DNA from: Nonomuraea sp. SBT364
GTDB taxonomy: Bacteria; Actinomycetota; Actinomycetes; Streptosporangiales; Streptosporangiaceae
Length of the DNA: 64,000 nucleotides
Reading direction: 5' to 3'
Assembly: GCF_001083785.1 (NCBI RefSeq)
Contig: NZ_LAVL01000025.1
Location: 1 to 64,000 of the forward strand
The position numbers were made by a program, and so were the translations under genes. This document shows, piece by piece, positions 54,240 to 63,309 of this stretch (position 1 is its first letter; every line of letters begins with the position of its first letter). The notes beneath the pieces were generated by a model. It did not search any database. It saw only the letters and a list, made by a program, of their open reading frames with translations, and was not told the DNA's origin.

Positions 54240-55496
54240 ATGAGACGACTGGCCGGGATCGCGACCCTCGCTCTGTTAACGCTCACAGCAGCGTGCGGCG
54301 GCGGCGGTGGCGCGCAGGAACCCGCCGAAGGACCGGTCACCATCACCATGTGGACCCGCGCGGCCACCCAGGCGCAGAGCGAGCGGCTGGTGGAGGCCTA
54401 CAACAAGAGCCACAAGAACCAGGTGAAGCTGACCGTCATCCCGACGGACAACTACCAGCCACGCATCGCGGCCGCGGCCGGGGCCAAGCAACTGCCCGAC
54501 CTGTTCGCGGCCGACGTCATCTTCGTGCCGAACTACACCTCCCAGGGCCTGTACCTGGACGTCACCGACCGGATCGCCACGCTGCCGTACAAGGACAGCC
54601 TCGCGCCCTCGCACATGAGGCTCGGCACGCTGGACGGCCGGCAGTACACGCTGCCGCACACGCTCGACCTGTCGGTCTGGTTCTGGAACAAGGACCTGTA
54701 CGAGAAGGCCGGGCTGGACCCCGAGCAGGGCCCCAAGACGCTCAAGGAGCTCGCCGAGCACGCGACCGCGATCGACGAGAAGCTCGGGAAAGACGGCAAG
54801 GTCCACGGCACGTTCTTCGGCGGCAACTGCGGCGGATGTTACGTCTTCACCTTCTGGCCCTCGGTCTGGGCGGCCGGCGGCCAGGTGATGGACGAGCAGG
54901 GCACCACCTCGCTCAACGACCAGAAGGCGATGACCGACGTGTTCGCCATCTGGCGCGGCCTCTACGACAAGGGCGTCACCGGGCCGACGGCCAAGGAGGA
55001 GCAGGGCCCGACGTGGACCGGCTTCTTCCCCAAGGGCGAGATCGGCGTGATGCCGATGCCCTCGACCACGCTCGGCCTCATGCCGGCGGACATGAAGATC
55101 GGCGTCGCGCCCATCGCCGGCCCCGACGGCGGCGAGTCCACGTTCGTGGGCGGCGACTCGGTCGGCGTCTCGGCCACCACGAAGAACGCGGACGCCGCCT
55201 GGGAGTTCCTGTCCTGGACGGTGTCGGACGAGGCGCAGGTCGAGGTCATGGCCAAGAACAAGGACGTGCTCGCGCGCACCGACCTGGCCGAGAACAAGTA
55301 CTCCGCCGAGGACCCGCGCGTGGTGCTGATCAACTCGCTGGTGGCCAAGGGCCAGACCCCGTACGCGCTGCGTTTCGGCCAGACCTACAACGACCCGCAG
55401 GGGCCGTGGCTGCGGCTGGCCCGCGAGGCGGTGTTCGGTGACGCCGCGAAGGTCGGCGAGCTGAACGCCCAGATCACGAAGTCGCTGCAGCAATGA
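54240..55496 (+). CDS. Sugar ABC transporter solute-binding lipoprotein (CUT1)
   Basis: 418 residues. A lipoprotein signal peptide with lipobox TAAC (Cys19) is followed by a type 1 extracellular binding domain: VTITMWTRAATQAQSERLVE, LTVIPTDNYQPRIAAAAGAK, DLSVWFWNKDLYEKAGLDPE and FVGGDSVGVSATTKNADAAW. This is the CUT1 class, which carries oligosaccharides or glycosides, unlike the CUT2 importers on the other strand. Codon 13 is TTA, inside a perfect LacI-type box (54273-54288). It is followed by two permease genes; no dedicated ATPase is present, so a shared MsiK-type ATPase is presumed. Confidence 0.93.
   Translation: MRRLAGIATLALLTLTAACGGGGGAQEPAEGPVTITMWTRAATQAQSERLVEAYNKSHKNQVKLTVIPTDNYQPRIAAAAGAKQLPDLFAADVIFVPNYTSQGLYLDVTDRIATLPYKDSLAPSHMRLGTLDGRQYTLPHTLDLSVWFWNKDLYEKAGLDPEQGPKTLKELAEHATAIDEKLGKDGKVHGTFFGGNCGGCYVFTFWPSVWAAGGQVMDEQGTTSLNDQKAMTDVFAIWRGLYDKGVTGPTAKEEQGPTWTGFFPKGEIGVMPMPSTTLGLMPADMKIGVAPIAGPDGGESTFVGGDSVGVSATTKNADAAWEFLSWTVSDEAQVEVMAKNKDVLARTDLAENKYSAEDPRVVLINSLVAKGQTPYALRFGQTYNDPQGPWLRLAREAVFGDAAKVGELNAQITKSLQQ
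54273..54288. promoter_or_regulatory. LacI1/2-type operator inside the SBP signal-peptide codons
   Basis: CTGTTAACGCTCACAG is CpG-centred, and its TGTTAACGCTCAC core equals that of the distal GH51 operator. It occupies codons 12-17 of the solute-binding protein (L-L-T-L-T + part of A). It would link this unit to lacI1/lacI2 in addition to lacI3. Confidence 0.7.
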
Positions 55497-56407
55497 CCTT
55501 GACGATCACCAAGTCCGGACGGCAGGCGGCGCGCGGGGCGCCACCTGCCCGATGGCGCGGCCGCAAGGCCCAGGGCTGGCTGTACGCGGCGCCGACGGCG
55601 GTCATCGTCGGCGTGCTGTTCCTCGCGCCGCTGGTGCTGGTCGGCTGGATGTCGCTGAACCGCTGGCCGCTGCTCGGCCCGGCGGCGTTCAACGCGCCGG
55701 ACAACTACACGAAGATCGCGAGCAATCCGCTGTTCGTGGACGCGGTGCTCTTCACGCTGAAGTACACCGCGATCACCACCGTGCTGCTGTCGGCGGTGGC
55801 GCTCGGCCTGGCGCTGCTGGTGCAGGAGCGCCGTCCGGGCGTCGGCTTCTTCCGCACCGCGTTCTTCCTGCCGGGCGCGGTCGGCTTCGCGGCGGCGGCG
55901 CTGCTGTTCTACGGGATGCTGAACCCGGACTTCGGCCCCGTCGACCCGATGCTGCAGGCGCTCGGCATCACCAGCGAGCCGGTGAAGTGGATCGGCACGC
56001 CGAACATGGCGCTGTTCTCGACGATCATGCTGGTGCTCTGGCGGTTCGCCGGGTTCAACATGCTCATCCTGCTGACCGGCCTGCAGGCCATCCCGGTCGA
56101 GGTGTACGAGGCGGCCAGGAGCGACGGCGCGAACCGGTGGCAGATCTTCACCAGGATCACGCTGCCGCTGCTGCGGCCCACGCTGGCGCTGATGCTGATC
56201 CTCAGCGTCACCGGCTCGCTGCTGGCCTTCGACCAGTTCTTCATCTTCACCAACGGCGGCCCGGACAACAGCACGGTGTCGATGGTCATGGTCGTCTACC
56301 GGGACGCGTTCTTCCGCTTCGACCTCGGCGGCGCCGCCGCGCTGTCGGTCGTGCTGCTCGTGGGCCTGGTCGGCCTGAACACGCTGATGATGAGGAGGCT
56401 GCGGTGA
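55493..56407 (+). CDS. Sugar ABC transporter permease (MalF/UgpA type)
   Basis: 304 residues, overlapping the SBP stop by 4 bp. Six membrane helices are predicted and the EAA loop is YEAARSDGANRWQIFTRITLPL (visible as VYEAARSDGANRWQIFTRIT). The basic N-terminus ends with WLYAAPTAVIVGVLFLAPLV. It pairs with the following permease to form the CUT1 channel. Sugar specificity follows the binding protein and is likely an arabino-oligosaccharide. Confidence 0.92.
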   Translation: MTLTITKSGRQAARGAPPARWRGRKAQGWLYAAPTAVIVGVLFLAPLVLVGWMSLNRWPLLGPAAFNAPDNYTKIASNPLFVDAVLFTLKYTAITTVLLSAVALGLALLVQERRPGVGFFRTAFFLPGAVGFAAAALLFYGMLNPDFGPVDPMLQALGITSEPVKWIGTPNMALFSTIMLVLWRFAGFNMLILLTGLQAIPVEVYEAARSDGANRWQIFTRITLPLLRPTLALMLILSVTGSLLAFDQFFIFTNGGPDNSTVSMVMVVYRDAFFRFDLGGAAALSVVLLVGLVGLNTLMMRRLR

Positions 56408-57168
56408 GCCGGCATCTCACGCTCGGCGCACTGGCGGTGCTGTTCCTGTTCCCGCTGGTGTGGAGCGGTTACGCCTCGCTGGAGGACCCGTCCAACTACC
56501 TGGAGATGGCGAGCTACGGTGAGGGCGTCGGCACGTACGCGGCCAACAGCGTGCTCGTCTCCGCCCTGACCGTCGGCGGCACGCTCGTCGTGTCGGCGCT
56601 CGGCGGCTACGCCTTCGCCCGCTTCGACTTCCCGGGCAAGAACCTGCTGTTCCTGGCCACCCTGGCGATCCTCATGGTGCCGTACGCGACCATCCTCATC
56701 CCGCTCTACGTGCTGCTCGGCTATCTCGGGCTGCAGAACTCGCTGGTCGGGCTGTCGCTGGTGTTCGTGATGTTCCAGCTGCCGTTCGCGCTGTTCATGA
56801 TGCGCAACGCGTTCGAGGGCATCCCGCGCGAGCTGGAGGAGGCGGCGCTGGTCGACGGCTGCGGGACGTTCCGGGCGTTCTCCCGCATCCTTCTGCACGC
56901 CGTACGTCCCGCGCTGGTCACGGTGGGGCTGTTCGCCTTCCTCGCCTCCTGGAACGACTTCTTCGCGCCGCTCATCCTGCTCAACGACGGCTCCTCGTTC
57001 ACCCTGCCGGTGGCCGTGGTCAGCATGACGCAGGGCACCTTCGGCGCGATCGACTACGGCATGCTCCAGGCCGGCGTCATGGTCATGGCCATCCCCTGTC
57101 TCATCCTCTTCATCGTCCTGCAGCGCCACTACGTGCGCGGCTTCATGTCGGGAGCATTGCGTGGCTGA
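56404..57168 (+). CDS. Sugar ABC transporter permease (MalG/UgpE type)
   Basis: 254 residues from GTG 56404, whose GTGA overlaps the preceding stop. It is a short MalG-type permease: ALGGYAFARFDFPGKNLLFL, MVPYATILIPLYVLLGYLGL and the EAA loop EEAALVDGCGTFRAFSRILL. It begins with little cytoplasmic N-terminus (SRHLTLGALAVLFLFPLVWS). A longer frame from 55552 is the shadow of the upstream permease. Its 3' end overlaps the GH127 gene by 8 bp. Confidence 0.92.
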   Translation: MSRHLTLGALAVLFLFPLVWSGYASLEDPSNYLEMASYGEGVGTYAANSVLVSALTVGGTLVVSALGGYAFARFDFPGKNLLFLATLAILMVPYATILIPLYVLLGYLGLQNSLVGLSLVFVMFQLPFALFMMRNAFEGIPRELEEAALVDGCGTFRAFSRILLHAVRPALVTVGLFAFLASWNDFFAPLILLNDGSSFTLPVAVVSMTQGTFGAIDYGMLQAGVMVMAIPCLILFIVLQRHYVRGFMSGALRG

Positions 57169-59020
57169 TCGCGTGGCTAACCCTGTCCTGCCCTCCTCCG
57201 GCGTGCTGTCCCCCCTCGGCCTCGACGCGGTACGGCTGCTCCCCGGCTTCTGGGGCGACCGGGTCGCGCTGAACCGTGAGGTCACCATCGCCCACTGCCG
57301 CGAATGGGAGGAGCGCGAAGGCTGGATCGGCAACTTCCGCGGCGAGCGGCCCCGCCGGGGACGCGAGTTCAGCGACTCGGAGATCTACAAGCTGCTGGAG
57401 GCCATGGCCTGGGCCGAGCACCCGGACCTGCCGGCGCTGGCCGAGACCGTGGCCCAGGCCCAGGAGGGCGACGGCTACCTCAACACCCGCTGGTCCGGCA
57501 GCCGCTACACCGACTTCGAGTGGGGGCACGAGCTCTACTGCTACGGCCACCTCATCCAGGCCGGGGTCGCCCGGCTGCGCATGCACGGCGAGGACCAGCT
57601 CACCCGGGTCGCGATCAGGGCCGCCGACCACGTGTGCCGCCGCTTCATGGACGGCGCCGAGACGTGCGGGCATCCCGTGATCGAGATGGCGCTGGTCGAG
57701 CTCTACCGGGCCACCGGGGCCGAGCGCTACCTGGAGATGGCGCGCCGCTTCGTCGAGCGGCGCGGCCTGCCCGCGCTCGCCGACATCCCCTTCGGCCGCG
57801 CCTACTACCAGGACGATCTGCCGGTCAGGCAGGCGCAGGTGTTCCGCGGGCACGTCGTCCGCGCGCTCTACCTGGCCTCCGGGGTGGTCGACGTGGCCGT
57901 CGAGACCGGCGACGAGGAGCTGCTGAAGGCCGTCGAGTCCCAGTGGGAGCGCACCGTCGCCCGGCGCACCCACCTGACCGGCGGCATGGGCTCCCGGCAC
58001 GCCGACGAGTCGTACGGCGAGGACCACGAGCTGCCGCCGGACCGGGCCTACAACGAGACCTGCGCGAGCATCGCCTCGATCATGCTGTCGCACCGGCTGC
58101 TGCTCGCCACCGGCGACGCCCGCTACGCCGACCTGGCCGAGCGGACCCTGTACAACATGCTCGCCACCGGGGTCGCGCTGGACGGGCGGTCGTTCTTCTA
58201 CGCCAACCCGCTGCAGGTGCGGGTGCCGGCGCAGCCGCTGGACGGGGTCAACCACGCGGCCGAGGGCGGGCTGCGCTCGCCCTGGTTCGACGTGTCGTGC
58301 TGCCCCAACAACATCGCCCGCACCCTGGCCTCGGTCGCTGCCTATCTGGCCACCTCGTCGTCCGCCGGGGTCCAGATCCACCATCACACCCCCGCCGACA
58401 TCCGCCACGGCGATCTGGCCCTGCGGGTCGAGACCGCCTACCCGTGGTCGGGCGAGGTCCGCGTCCGCGTCCTGGAGGCGGGGGCGGGTGGCGTCTCCCT
58501 CCGCGTCCCCTCCTGGGCCGCCGGGGCCACCCTGTCGTACGAGCCCGCGCCGGGGACGGCCGCCTCCCGGGAGTCCCGGCCGGTCGAGCCCGGGTACGCC
58601 TCGATCGAGCGGCGGTGGCGGCCCGGCGACGAGATCCGCCTCGACCTGCCCATGACGCCGAGATGGACCTATCCCGGCCGACGCGCCGACGCGCTGCGCG
58701 GGTGCGTCGCCGTGGAGCGCGGCCCGCTGGTCTACTGCGCCGAGTCCGTGGGCGACGAACCCCCGCTGGCCGACGTGTCAGCCGTGACGGACGCCCCGCC
58801 GGTCGAGCACCACACAGACGGCACGGGCGGCACGGGCGGCGCTGTCGAGCTGGAGATCGAGGCCGTCCACAGCCCGCCCGGCGACTACGACGCCTGGCCG
58901 TACACGACGGAACGCGAGAGCGGCGGCGGCACCCGCGCGCCGCTGCGGCTCATCCCCTACCACCGGTGGGGCAACCGCGGCCCCGCCACCATGCGCGTCT
59001 GGCTTCCCGCCGCCGAATAG
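57161..59020 (+). CDS. GH127 beta-L-arabinofuranosidase
   Basis: 619 residues, cytosolic (no signal peptide), (alpha/alpha)6 fold. The GH127 active site is intact: acid/base Glu283 (in HADESYGED) and Glu299 and Cys301 of the zinc site (AYNETCAS). The nucleophile/zinc pair Cys380-Cys381 is in DVSCCPNNIAR (HypBA1 Glu322, Glu338, Cys340, Cys417, Cys418). The opening VRLLPGFWGDRVALNREVTI is typical. HypBA1 hydrolyses terminal beta-L-arabinofuranosyl linkages of hydroxyproline-linked arabinans. The GTG start follows GGGAG and overlaps the permease stop, giving import and hydrolysis in one transcript. Confidence 0.92.
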   Translation: MADRVANPVLPSSGVLSPLGLDAVRLLPGFWGDRVALNREVTIAHCREWEEREGWIGNFRGERPRRGREFSDSEIYKLLEAMAWAEHPDLPALAETVAQAQEGDGYLNTRWSGSRYTDFEWGHELYCYGHLIQAGVARLRMHGEDQLTRVAIRAADHVCRRFMDGAETCGHPVIEMALVELYRATGAERYLEMARRFVERRGLPALADIPFGRAYYQDDLPVRQAQVFRGHVVRALYLASGVVDVAVETGDEELLKAVESQWERTVARRTHLTGGMGSRHADESYGEDHELPPDRAYNETCASIASIMLSHRLLLATGDARYADLAERTLYNMLATGVALDGRSFFYANPLQVRVPAQPLDGVNHAAEGGLRSPWFDVSCCPNNIARTLASVAAYLATSSSAGVQIHHHTPADIRHGDLALRVETAYPWSGEVRVRVLEAGAGGVSLRVPSWAAGATLSYEPAPGTAASRESRPVEPGYASIERRWRPGDEIRLDLPMTPRWTYPGRRADALRGCVAVERGPLVYCAESVGDEPPLADVSAVTDAPPVEHHTDGTGGTGGAVELEIEAVHSPPGDYDAWPYTTERESGGGTRAPLRLIPYHRWGNRGPATMRVWLPAAE

Positions 59021-59037
59021 CACCCCCGGAGATCGCT

Positions 59038-62000
59038 GTGCGCAAACCCCTGTCATGCCTCGCCGCCCTGGTGGTGACGGGCGCCCTCCTGACCGCCCCG
59101 CCCCCTGCCGTCGCCGCCGCCGACCAGCTCGGCCTGCCCGTCTTCACCGGCGCGGACCCGGTGCCCGACGAACCCGTCTCCTACCATCCCCGCAGGATGA
59201 TGAAGGAGATCTACCGCAAGGAGAAAGGCGGCGACTCGTACTGGATCGACCGCATGCTGGCCCGGCCCGGCGACGACCCGGCGGGGACGTGGCTGATGTC
59301 GCGTGGCCGGGCGGTGTTCATGAAGGAGCACGACCCGGCCGAGCTCGGCTTCGGCGGCCGTGTCGCGTACTGGGAGAGCATCGACGACCGTGACGCGTAC
59401 ACGATCTCGCTGGGCGCCGAGCTCACCGAGGACGTCGGCGAGCGGCTGCAGATGCCCAGCCACTGGATCGGCGCGTACACCGGCGACGGCCTGGCCGTGA
59501 CCGTCAAGAAGTTCATCACCCAGGAGAACGTGGCCGTCACCACGCTCGCGGTGACCAACACCGGGACCGCCCGGCGCGCCGTCCCCGTCACCGTGACCTC
59601 CCCGTACGCCAGGACGGCCGACGGGGACCAGGAGCTGACGGGCGTGGTCACGGCCAGGAACAAGCTGACCACGATCTTCCCCAGGCTCAGCGGCGACGGC
59701 CTGAAGGTCGCCGGCGGCGAGCTCAAGGGCACGCTGTCCATCGAACCGGGGCAGACCGTGCGCACCAAGGCGCAGCTCGGGTTCGTGACCGAGGAGCTGC
59801 CGGATTCGCGCAAGGAGTACGACGGCTACAAGGGGCGGTCGGCGGCCAAGGCGCTCAACCGGCACCTTCAGGACTACAACGCCTGGTGGGCGGAGAACCT
59901 GCCCTACATCGACGTGCCGGACGAGAACATCAAGAAGTTCGTCTACTACCGCTGGTGGCTGATGCGGTTCAACTTCCTGGACGCCGACATCCCGGGGAGT
60001 GACTTCCAGTTCCCCACGTCGGTGGAGGGGGCGCTCGGCTACAACAACGCGATCGTGCTGACGGTGCCGATGTTCGTGCAGGATCTCAAGTACCTGCGCG
60101 ACCCGATCTACTCGTACGGGCCGTGGGTGTCGGCAGGCGAGGTCTCGCGAAACTCGAAATATACGGATAACCCGGGCGACCCGGAGAACTGGTCGAACAG
60201 CTACACCCAGTACATCTCGGCCGCCGCTCTGGAGAGCTACCAGATCCACGGCGGGCAGCCGGCGATCCTGCGCAACCTGGCCCGCTACGCCGAGAAGGAC
60301 GTCTACGGCCAGCTCGACGCCTACGACTCCAACGGCAACGGCGTCATCGAGTACGACTGGGAGGCGATGACCGGCAACGACGCCGACGCGGTGTCGTTCC
60401 ACTACTACGACCGGGCCAACGAGCGGCTGGAGGGCGCCTACGTCTACGCCAACGCGATGGCGGCGGCGCAGGCCTACGAGCTGAGCGGCGACGCGGCCAA
60501 GGCCGCCGAGATGCGCGGCGTGGCGGACAAGGTGAAGAACGGCATCCTGACCCTGCTGTGGGACGAGGAGGCCGGCCTGTTCAAGCACCGCGACCTGCAG
60601 ACGGGCAACCTGATCCCGTGGAAGGAGTCGAACAACTACATCCCGTACGCCACGGGTCTCGTCCCCACCGATGAGCCGAAATATCGCGAAGCGCTCCGCT
60701 TGTGGGCTGATCCTGCGGAATATCCGATCTTCCCGGCGTACACCGCCAACCAGAAGGACAAGGCCGAGGCCGCCGCGCAGGGCAAGCCCGGGTCGAACAA
60801 CTTCTCCCAGATCAACTCCACCCGGAACTTCGCCCTGTTCTCCAAGGCGATGCGCCAGTACGCCTCCCCGCACATCACGGCCGAGCAGTACAAGCAGCTC
60901 CTGTACTGGAACGCCTGGTCGCAGTTCGTCGGCGGCGACACCCGCTACCCGGACGCCAACGAGTTCTGGGCGAACTGGAACCCGCGGGCCAAGACCATCG
61001 ACTACCGCTCCTGGATCCACCACACGATCCTCGGCAGCAGCAACTGGACGGTCATCGAGGACGCCATGGGCCTGCGGCCCCGCTCCGACGGCAAGGTGGA
61101 GCTGTGGCCGGTCGACATCGGCTGGGACCACTTCACCGTCAACGGCGTCGACTACCGGGGCAGCGACCTGACGATCGTCTGGGACGAGCCCGGCGACGGC
61201 GTCACCCACTACGAGGGCGTGCCGGAGGGCTACTCGATCCTCGTCGACGGCAAGCGCAAGGTCACCCTGTCGGGCCTGGACCACGCGGTCTGGGACCCGC
61301 GCACCGGCGAGGTCGAGGGCGGCACCGTGCTCCACGCCGAGCGCGGCAAGGTCAGGGCGCCCGCCGAGGTCGAGCTCACCGGCGAGCGGGTCACCGACCT
61401 GTTCCAGAAGGCCGGCGCCGACCTGGACGCGCCCGGCCCGAACCTGGTCGCGTCCGTCACCGCCTCGCACGGCGACCCGGCGGGGGCGGCCGACGGCTTC
61501 ACCGTCAACGAGCCGTACTGGAGCGCCAAGGGCTCCGGCCGGGCCGAGGACTGGCTGGAGGCGGACCTCGGCGGCACCCGGAAGGTCGACCTGGTCCGCC
61601 TGTACTTCGCCAACGACCGCAAGGAGCACGGCGAGCCCGCCTTCTACCGCGTCCAGTACCGCGACGGCGACGCCTGGAAGGACGTGCCCCGCCAGGCGAA
61701 GGAGCCCGCCTACCCGCGCGCCAACCTCAACACCGTCCGCTTCCCCGCCGTCGCGACGAGCGGCCTGCGGGTGCTGGTGACCCACCGGCCGGGGCTGACG
61801 AGCGGGCTGAAGGAGATCCAGGCGTACGCGTCCGGCGAGCGCGCCCCGTCGGCCGGCAACCGGGCCCCGTACGTGCTGGCCACCGAGGACCCGGCGTTCG
61901 ACCGGCCCGGCCAGGCCAGGCTGAACGGCGTGGTCAAGGACGACGGGCTGCCGTCGGGCACGCTCACCGCCCGGTGGACCGCGCGGGGCCCCGGCGAGAC

Positions 62001-63033
62001 GTTCTTCACCGACCCGTCGTCGCCGGGCACGGTCGTGTCGTTCACCGAACCGGGGGTGTACGAGCTCACGCTGACCGCCTCCGACGGCGCGAAACAGACG
62101 TCGGGCACGGTCACGGTGACCGCCACCGCCCCCGGCTCCCAGGTGAACGTGGCCCCGTACGCCACGCCTGCCGCCTCCTACACCTCGCCGTGGGAGAAGG
62201 TCACGGCGGTCAACGACGGCATCGACCCGCCGCGCTCCAACGACGGCGCCAACCCGCGCTGGGGCACCTGGCCGCAGCAGGGCACCCAGTGGGTGGAGCT
62301 GGCGTGGCCGTCGCCGGTGCGGGTGAACAAGGCCGGCCTGTACTTCTTCGACGACGGCGGCGGCGTCCGCGTCCCGGCGTCGTGGAAGATCCAGGCGTGG
62401 GACGGCGACTCCTTCGCCGACGTCACCGGCGTCGCGTCCTACCCGGCGGCGGCCGACGCCTACAACGAGGTCTCCTTCGACACGGTCACCACGGCCAGGC
62501 TCCGGGTGGAGCTCCAGTCCGGCGGCGCGTCGGTCGGCATCCTGGAGTGGAAGGCGTACGCGGTGCCGCCGGACGCGGTGCGGCCGGTGCACGTGCCGAC
62601 GGTGGCCGGCACGCTGCCGCGCCTGCCGGACACGGTCGAGACCCTGTACGCGGACGGCGTCCGGGGCCGGGCGCCGGTCGTCTGGCAGCAGGTCACCCCT
62701 GACCAGGTGGAGCAGGGCGGCACCAGCTTCACCGTCGCCGGGCTCGCCGAGGGCGTCACGGCGCGGGCGAGCGCCACGGTGCACGTCAGGACCACCGCCG
62801 CCGTGACGGTCACCTCGATCGCCGAGGAGACGGTCACGACCCGGGCGGGCACGGCTCCGTCGCTGCCCGCGACGGTCGTGGCGACCTACAACGACGGCTC
62901 CAAGGACAGCTCCGTCGCCGTCACCTGGGAGGCGATCGATCCCGGCCGGTACGCGGAGCCGGGCACCTTCACGGTGACCGGCACGGTGCCGGGCACCACG
63001 ATCCCCGCCAGGGCGACGGTGACAGTCACCTGA
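59038..63033 (+). CDS. Secreted MGH1-like glycosidase with discoidin and Ig-like modules
   Basis: 1331 residues from GTG 59038 behind GGAG; the frame is open far upstream, but that part is a shadow of GH127. A Sec signal peptide (PLSCLAALVVTGALLTAPPP, cleavage near AVAA) is followed by an (alpha/alpha)6 MGH1/GH63-like domain (~130-750). Typical blocks are DFQFPTSVEGALGYNNAIVL, WKESNNYIPYATGLVP and NWTVIEDAMGLRPRSDGKVE. Then come F5/8C-like (~780-920), PKD/Ig-like (~930-1020) and second F5/8C-like (~1030-1160) modules. Two Big_4 Ig-like repeats (LPATVVATYNDGSKDSSVAV type) close the protein. The linkage specificity is unknown. It is 17 bp from GH127 and likely in the same operon. Confidence 0.88.
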   Translation: MRKPLSCLAALVVTGALLTAPPPAVAAADQLGLPVFTGADPVPDEPVSYHPRRMMKEIYRKEKGGDSYWIDRMLARPGDDPAGTWLMSRGRAVFMKEHDPAELGFGGRVAYWESIDDRDAYTISLGAELTEDVGERLQMPSHWIGAYTGDGLAVTVKKFITQENVAVTTLAVTNTGTARRAVPVTVTSPYARTADGDQELTGVVTARNKLTTIFPRLSGDGLKVAGGELKGTLSIEPGQTVRTKAQLGFVTEELPDSRKEYDGYKGRSAAKALNRHLQDYNAWWAENLPYIDVPDENIKKFVYYRWWLMRFNFLDADIPGSDFQFPTSVEGALGYNNAIVLTVPMFVQDLKYLRDPIYSYGPWVSAGEVSRNSKYTDNPGDPENWSNSYTQYISAAALESYQIHGGQPAILRNLARYAEKDVYGQLDAYDSNGNGVIEYDWEAMTGNDADAVSFHYYDRANERLEGAYVYANAMAAAQAYELSGDAAKAAEMRGVADKVKNGILTLLWDEEAGLFKHRDLQTGNLIPWKESNNYIPYATGLVPTDEPKYREALRLWADPAEYPIFPAYTANQKDKAEAAAQGKPGSNNFSQINSTRNFALFSKAMRQYASPHITAEQYKQLLYWNAWSQFVGGDTRYPDANEFWANWNPRAKTIDYRSWIHHTILGSSNWTVIEDAMGLRPRSDGKVELWPVDIGWDHFTVNGVDYRGSDLTIVWDEPGDGVTHYEGVPEGYSILVDGKRKVTLSGLDHAVWDPRTGEVEGGTVLHAERGKVRAPAEVELTGERVTDLFQKAGADLDAPGPNLVASVTASHGDPAGAADGFTVNEPYWSAKGSGRAEDWLEADLGGTRKVDLVRLYFANDRKEHGEPAFYRVQYRDGDAWKDVPRQAKEPAYPRANLNTVRFPAVATSGLRVLVTHRPGLTSGLKEIQAYASGERAPSAGNRAPYVLATEDPAFDRPGQARLNGVVKDDGLPSGTLTARWTARGPGETFFTDPSSPGTVVSFTEPGVYELTLTASDGAKQTSGTVTVTATAPGSQVNVAPYATPAASYTSPWEKVTAVNDGIDPPRSNDGANPRWGTWPQQGTQWVELAWPSPVRVNKAGLYFFDDGGGVRVPASWKIQAWDGDSFADVTGVASYPAAADAYNEVSFDTVTTARLRVELQSGGASVGILEWKAYAVPPDAVRPVHVPTVAGTLPRLPDTVETLYADGVRGRAPVVWQQVTPDQVEQGGTSFTVAGLAEGVTARASATVHVRTTAAVTVTSIAEETVTTRAGTAPSLPATVVATYNDGSKDSSVAVTWEAIDPGRYAEPGTFTVTGTVPGTTIPARATVTVT

Positions 63034-63042
63034 CCCCGGGAA

Positions 63043-63097
63043 CCTCCTCCGGGCTCCGATCGTTTTCCCAGATGAACGATGCGGACTCCGGAGGAGG
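63043..63097 (+). promoter_or_regulatory. Inverted repeat able to mask the DUF4236 ribosome binding site
   Basis: CCTCCTCCGG (63043-63052) is the exact complement of CCGGAGGAGG (63088-63097), which contains the ribosome binding site of the gene at 63102. In the mRNA this could fold as a 10-bp stem. The upstream arm begins 10 bp after the glycosidase stop. Confidence 0.45.
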
Positions 63098-63101
63098 GGC
63101 A

Positions 63102-63305
63102 GTGGGCTGGCACTACCGAAAGTCGATCAAGCTAGGACCGTTCCGGGTCAACCTGTCGCGGCACGGCGTCGGTCACAGCTTCGGCAACCGCCGCTTCCGC
63201 GTCTCGTCGGGCCCCGACGGGCGCCGCCACGTCACCGTGCGCCTGCCGGGCGGCTTCCACGTGAGCAAGTCCTTCGGCAAGCGCCGCCACTACCGCCACT
63301 ACTGA
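63102..63305 (+). CDS. DUF4236 domain-containing small protein
   Basis: 67 residues from GTG 63102 directly behind GGAGGAGGGG; an ATG at 63072 in frame adds a poor leader. The sequence GWHYRKSIKLGPFRVNLSRH, then GVGHSFGNRRFRVSSGPDGR, matches the DUF4236 N-terminal motif (phage-like small basic proteins of unknown role). It is rich in His and Arg. It lies between the glycosidase and the histidine kinase gene, which is convergent with it. Confidence 0.7.
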   Translation: MGWHYRKSIKLGPFRVNLSRHGVGHSFGNRRFRVSSGPDGRRHVTVRLPGGFHVSKSFGKRRHYRHY

Positions 63306-63309
63306 GCGC

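Noticed and set aside
57304-63033. One continuous 1909-codon plus frame taken as a giant fusion
   Set aside because: The first ~578 codons are an out-of-phase reading of GH127. A GTG with GGAG and a signal peptide at 59038 marks the true start.
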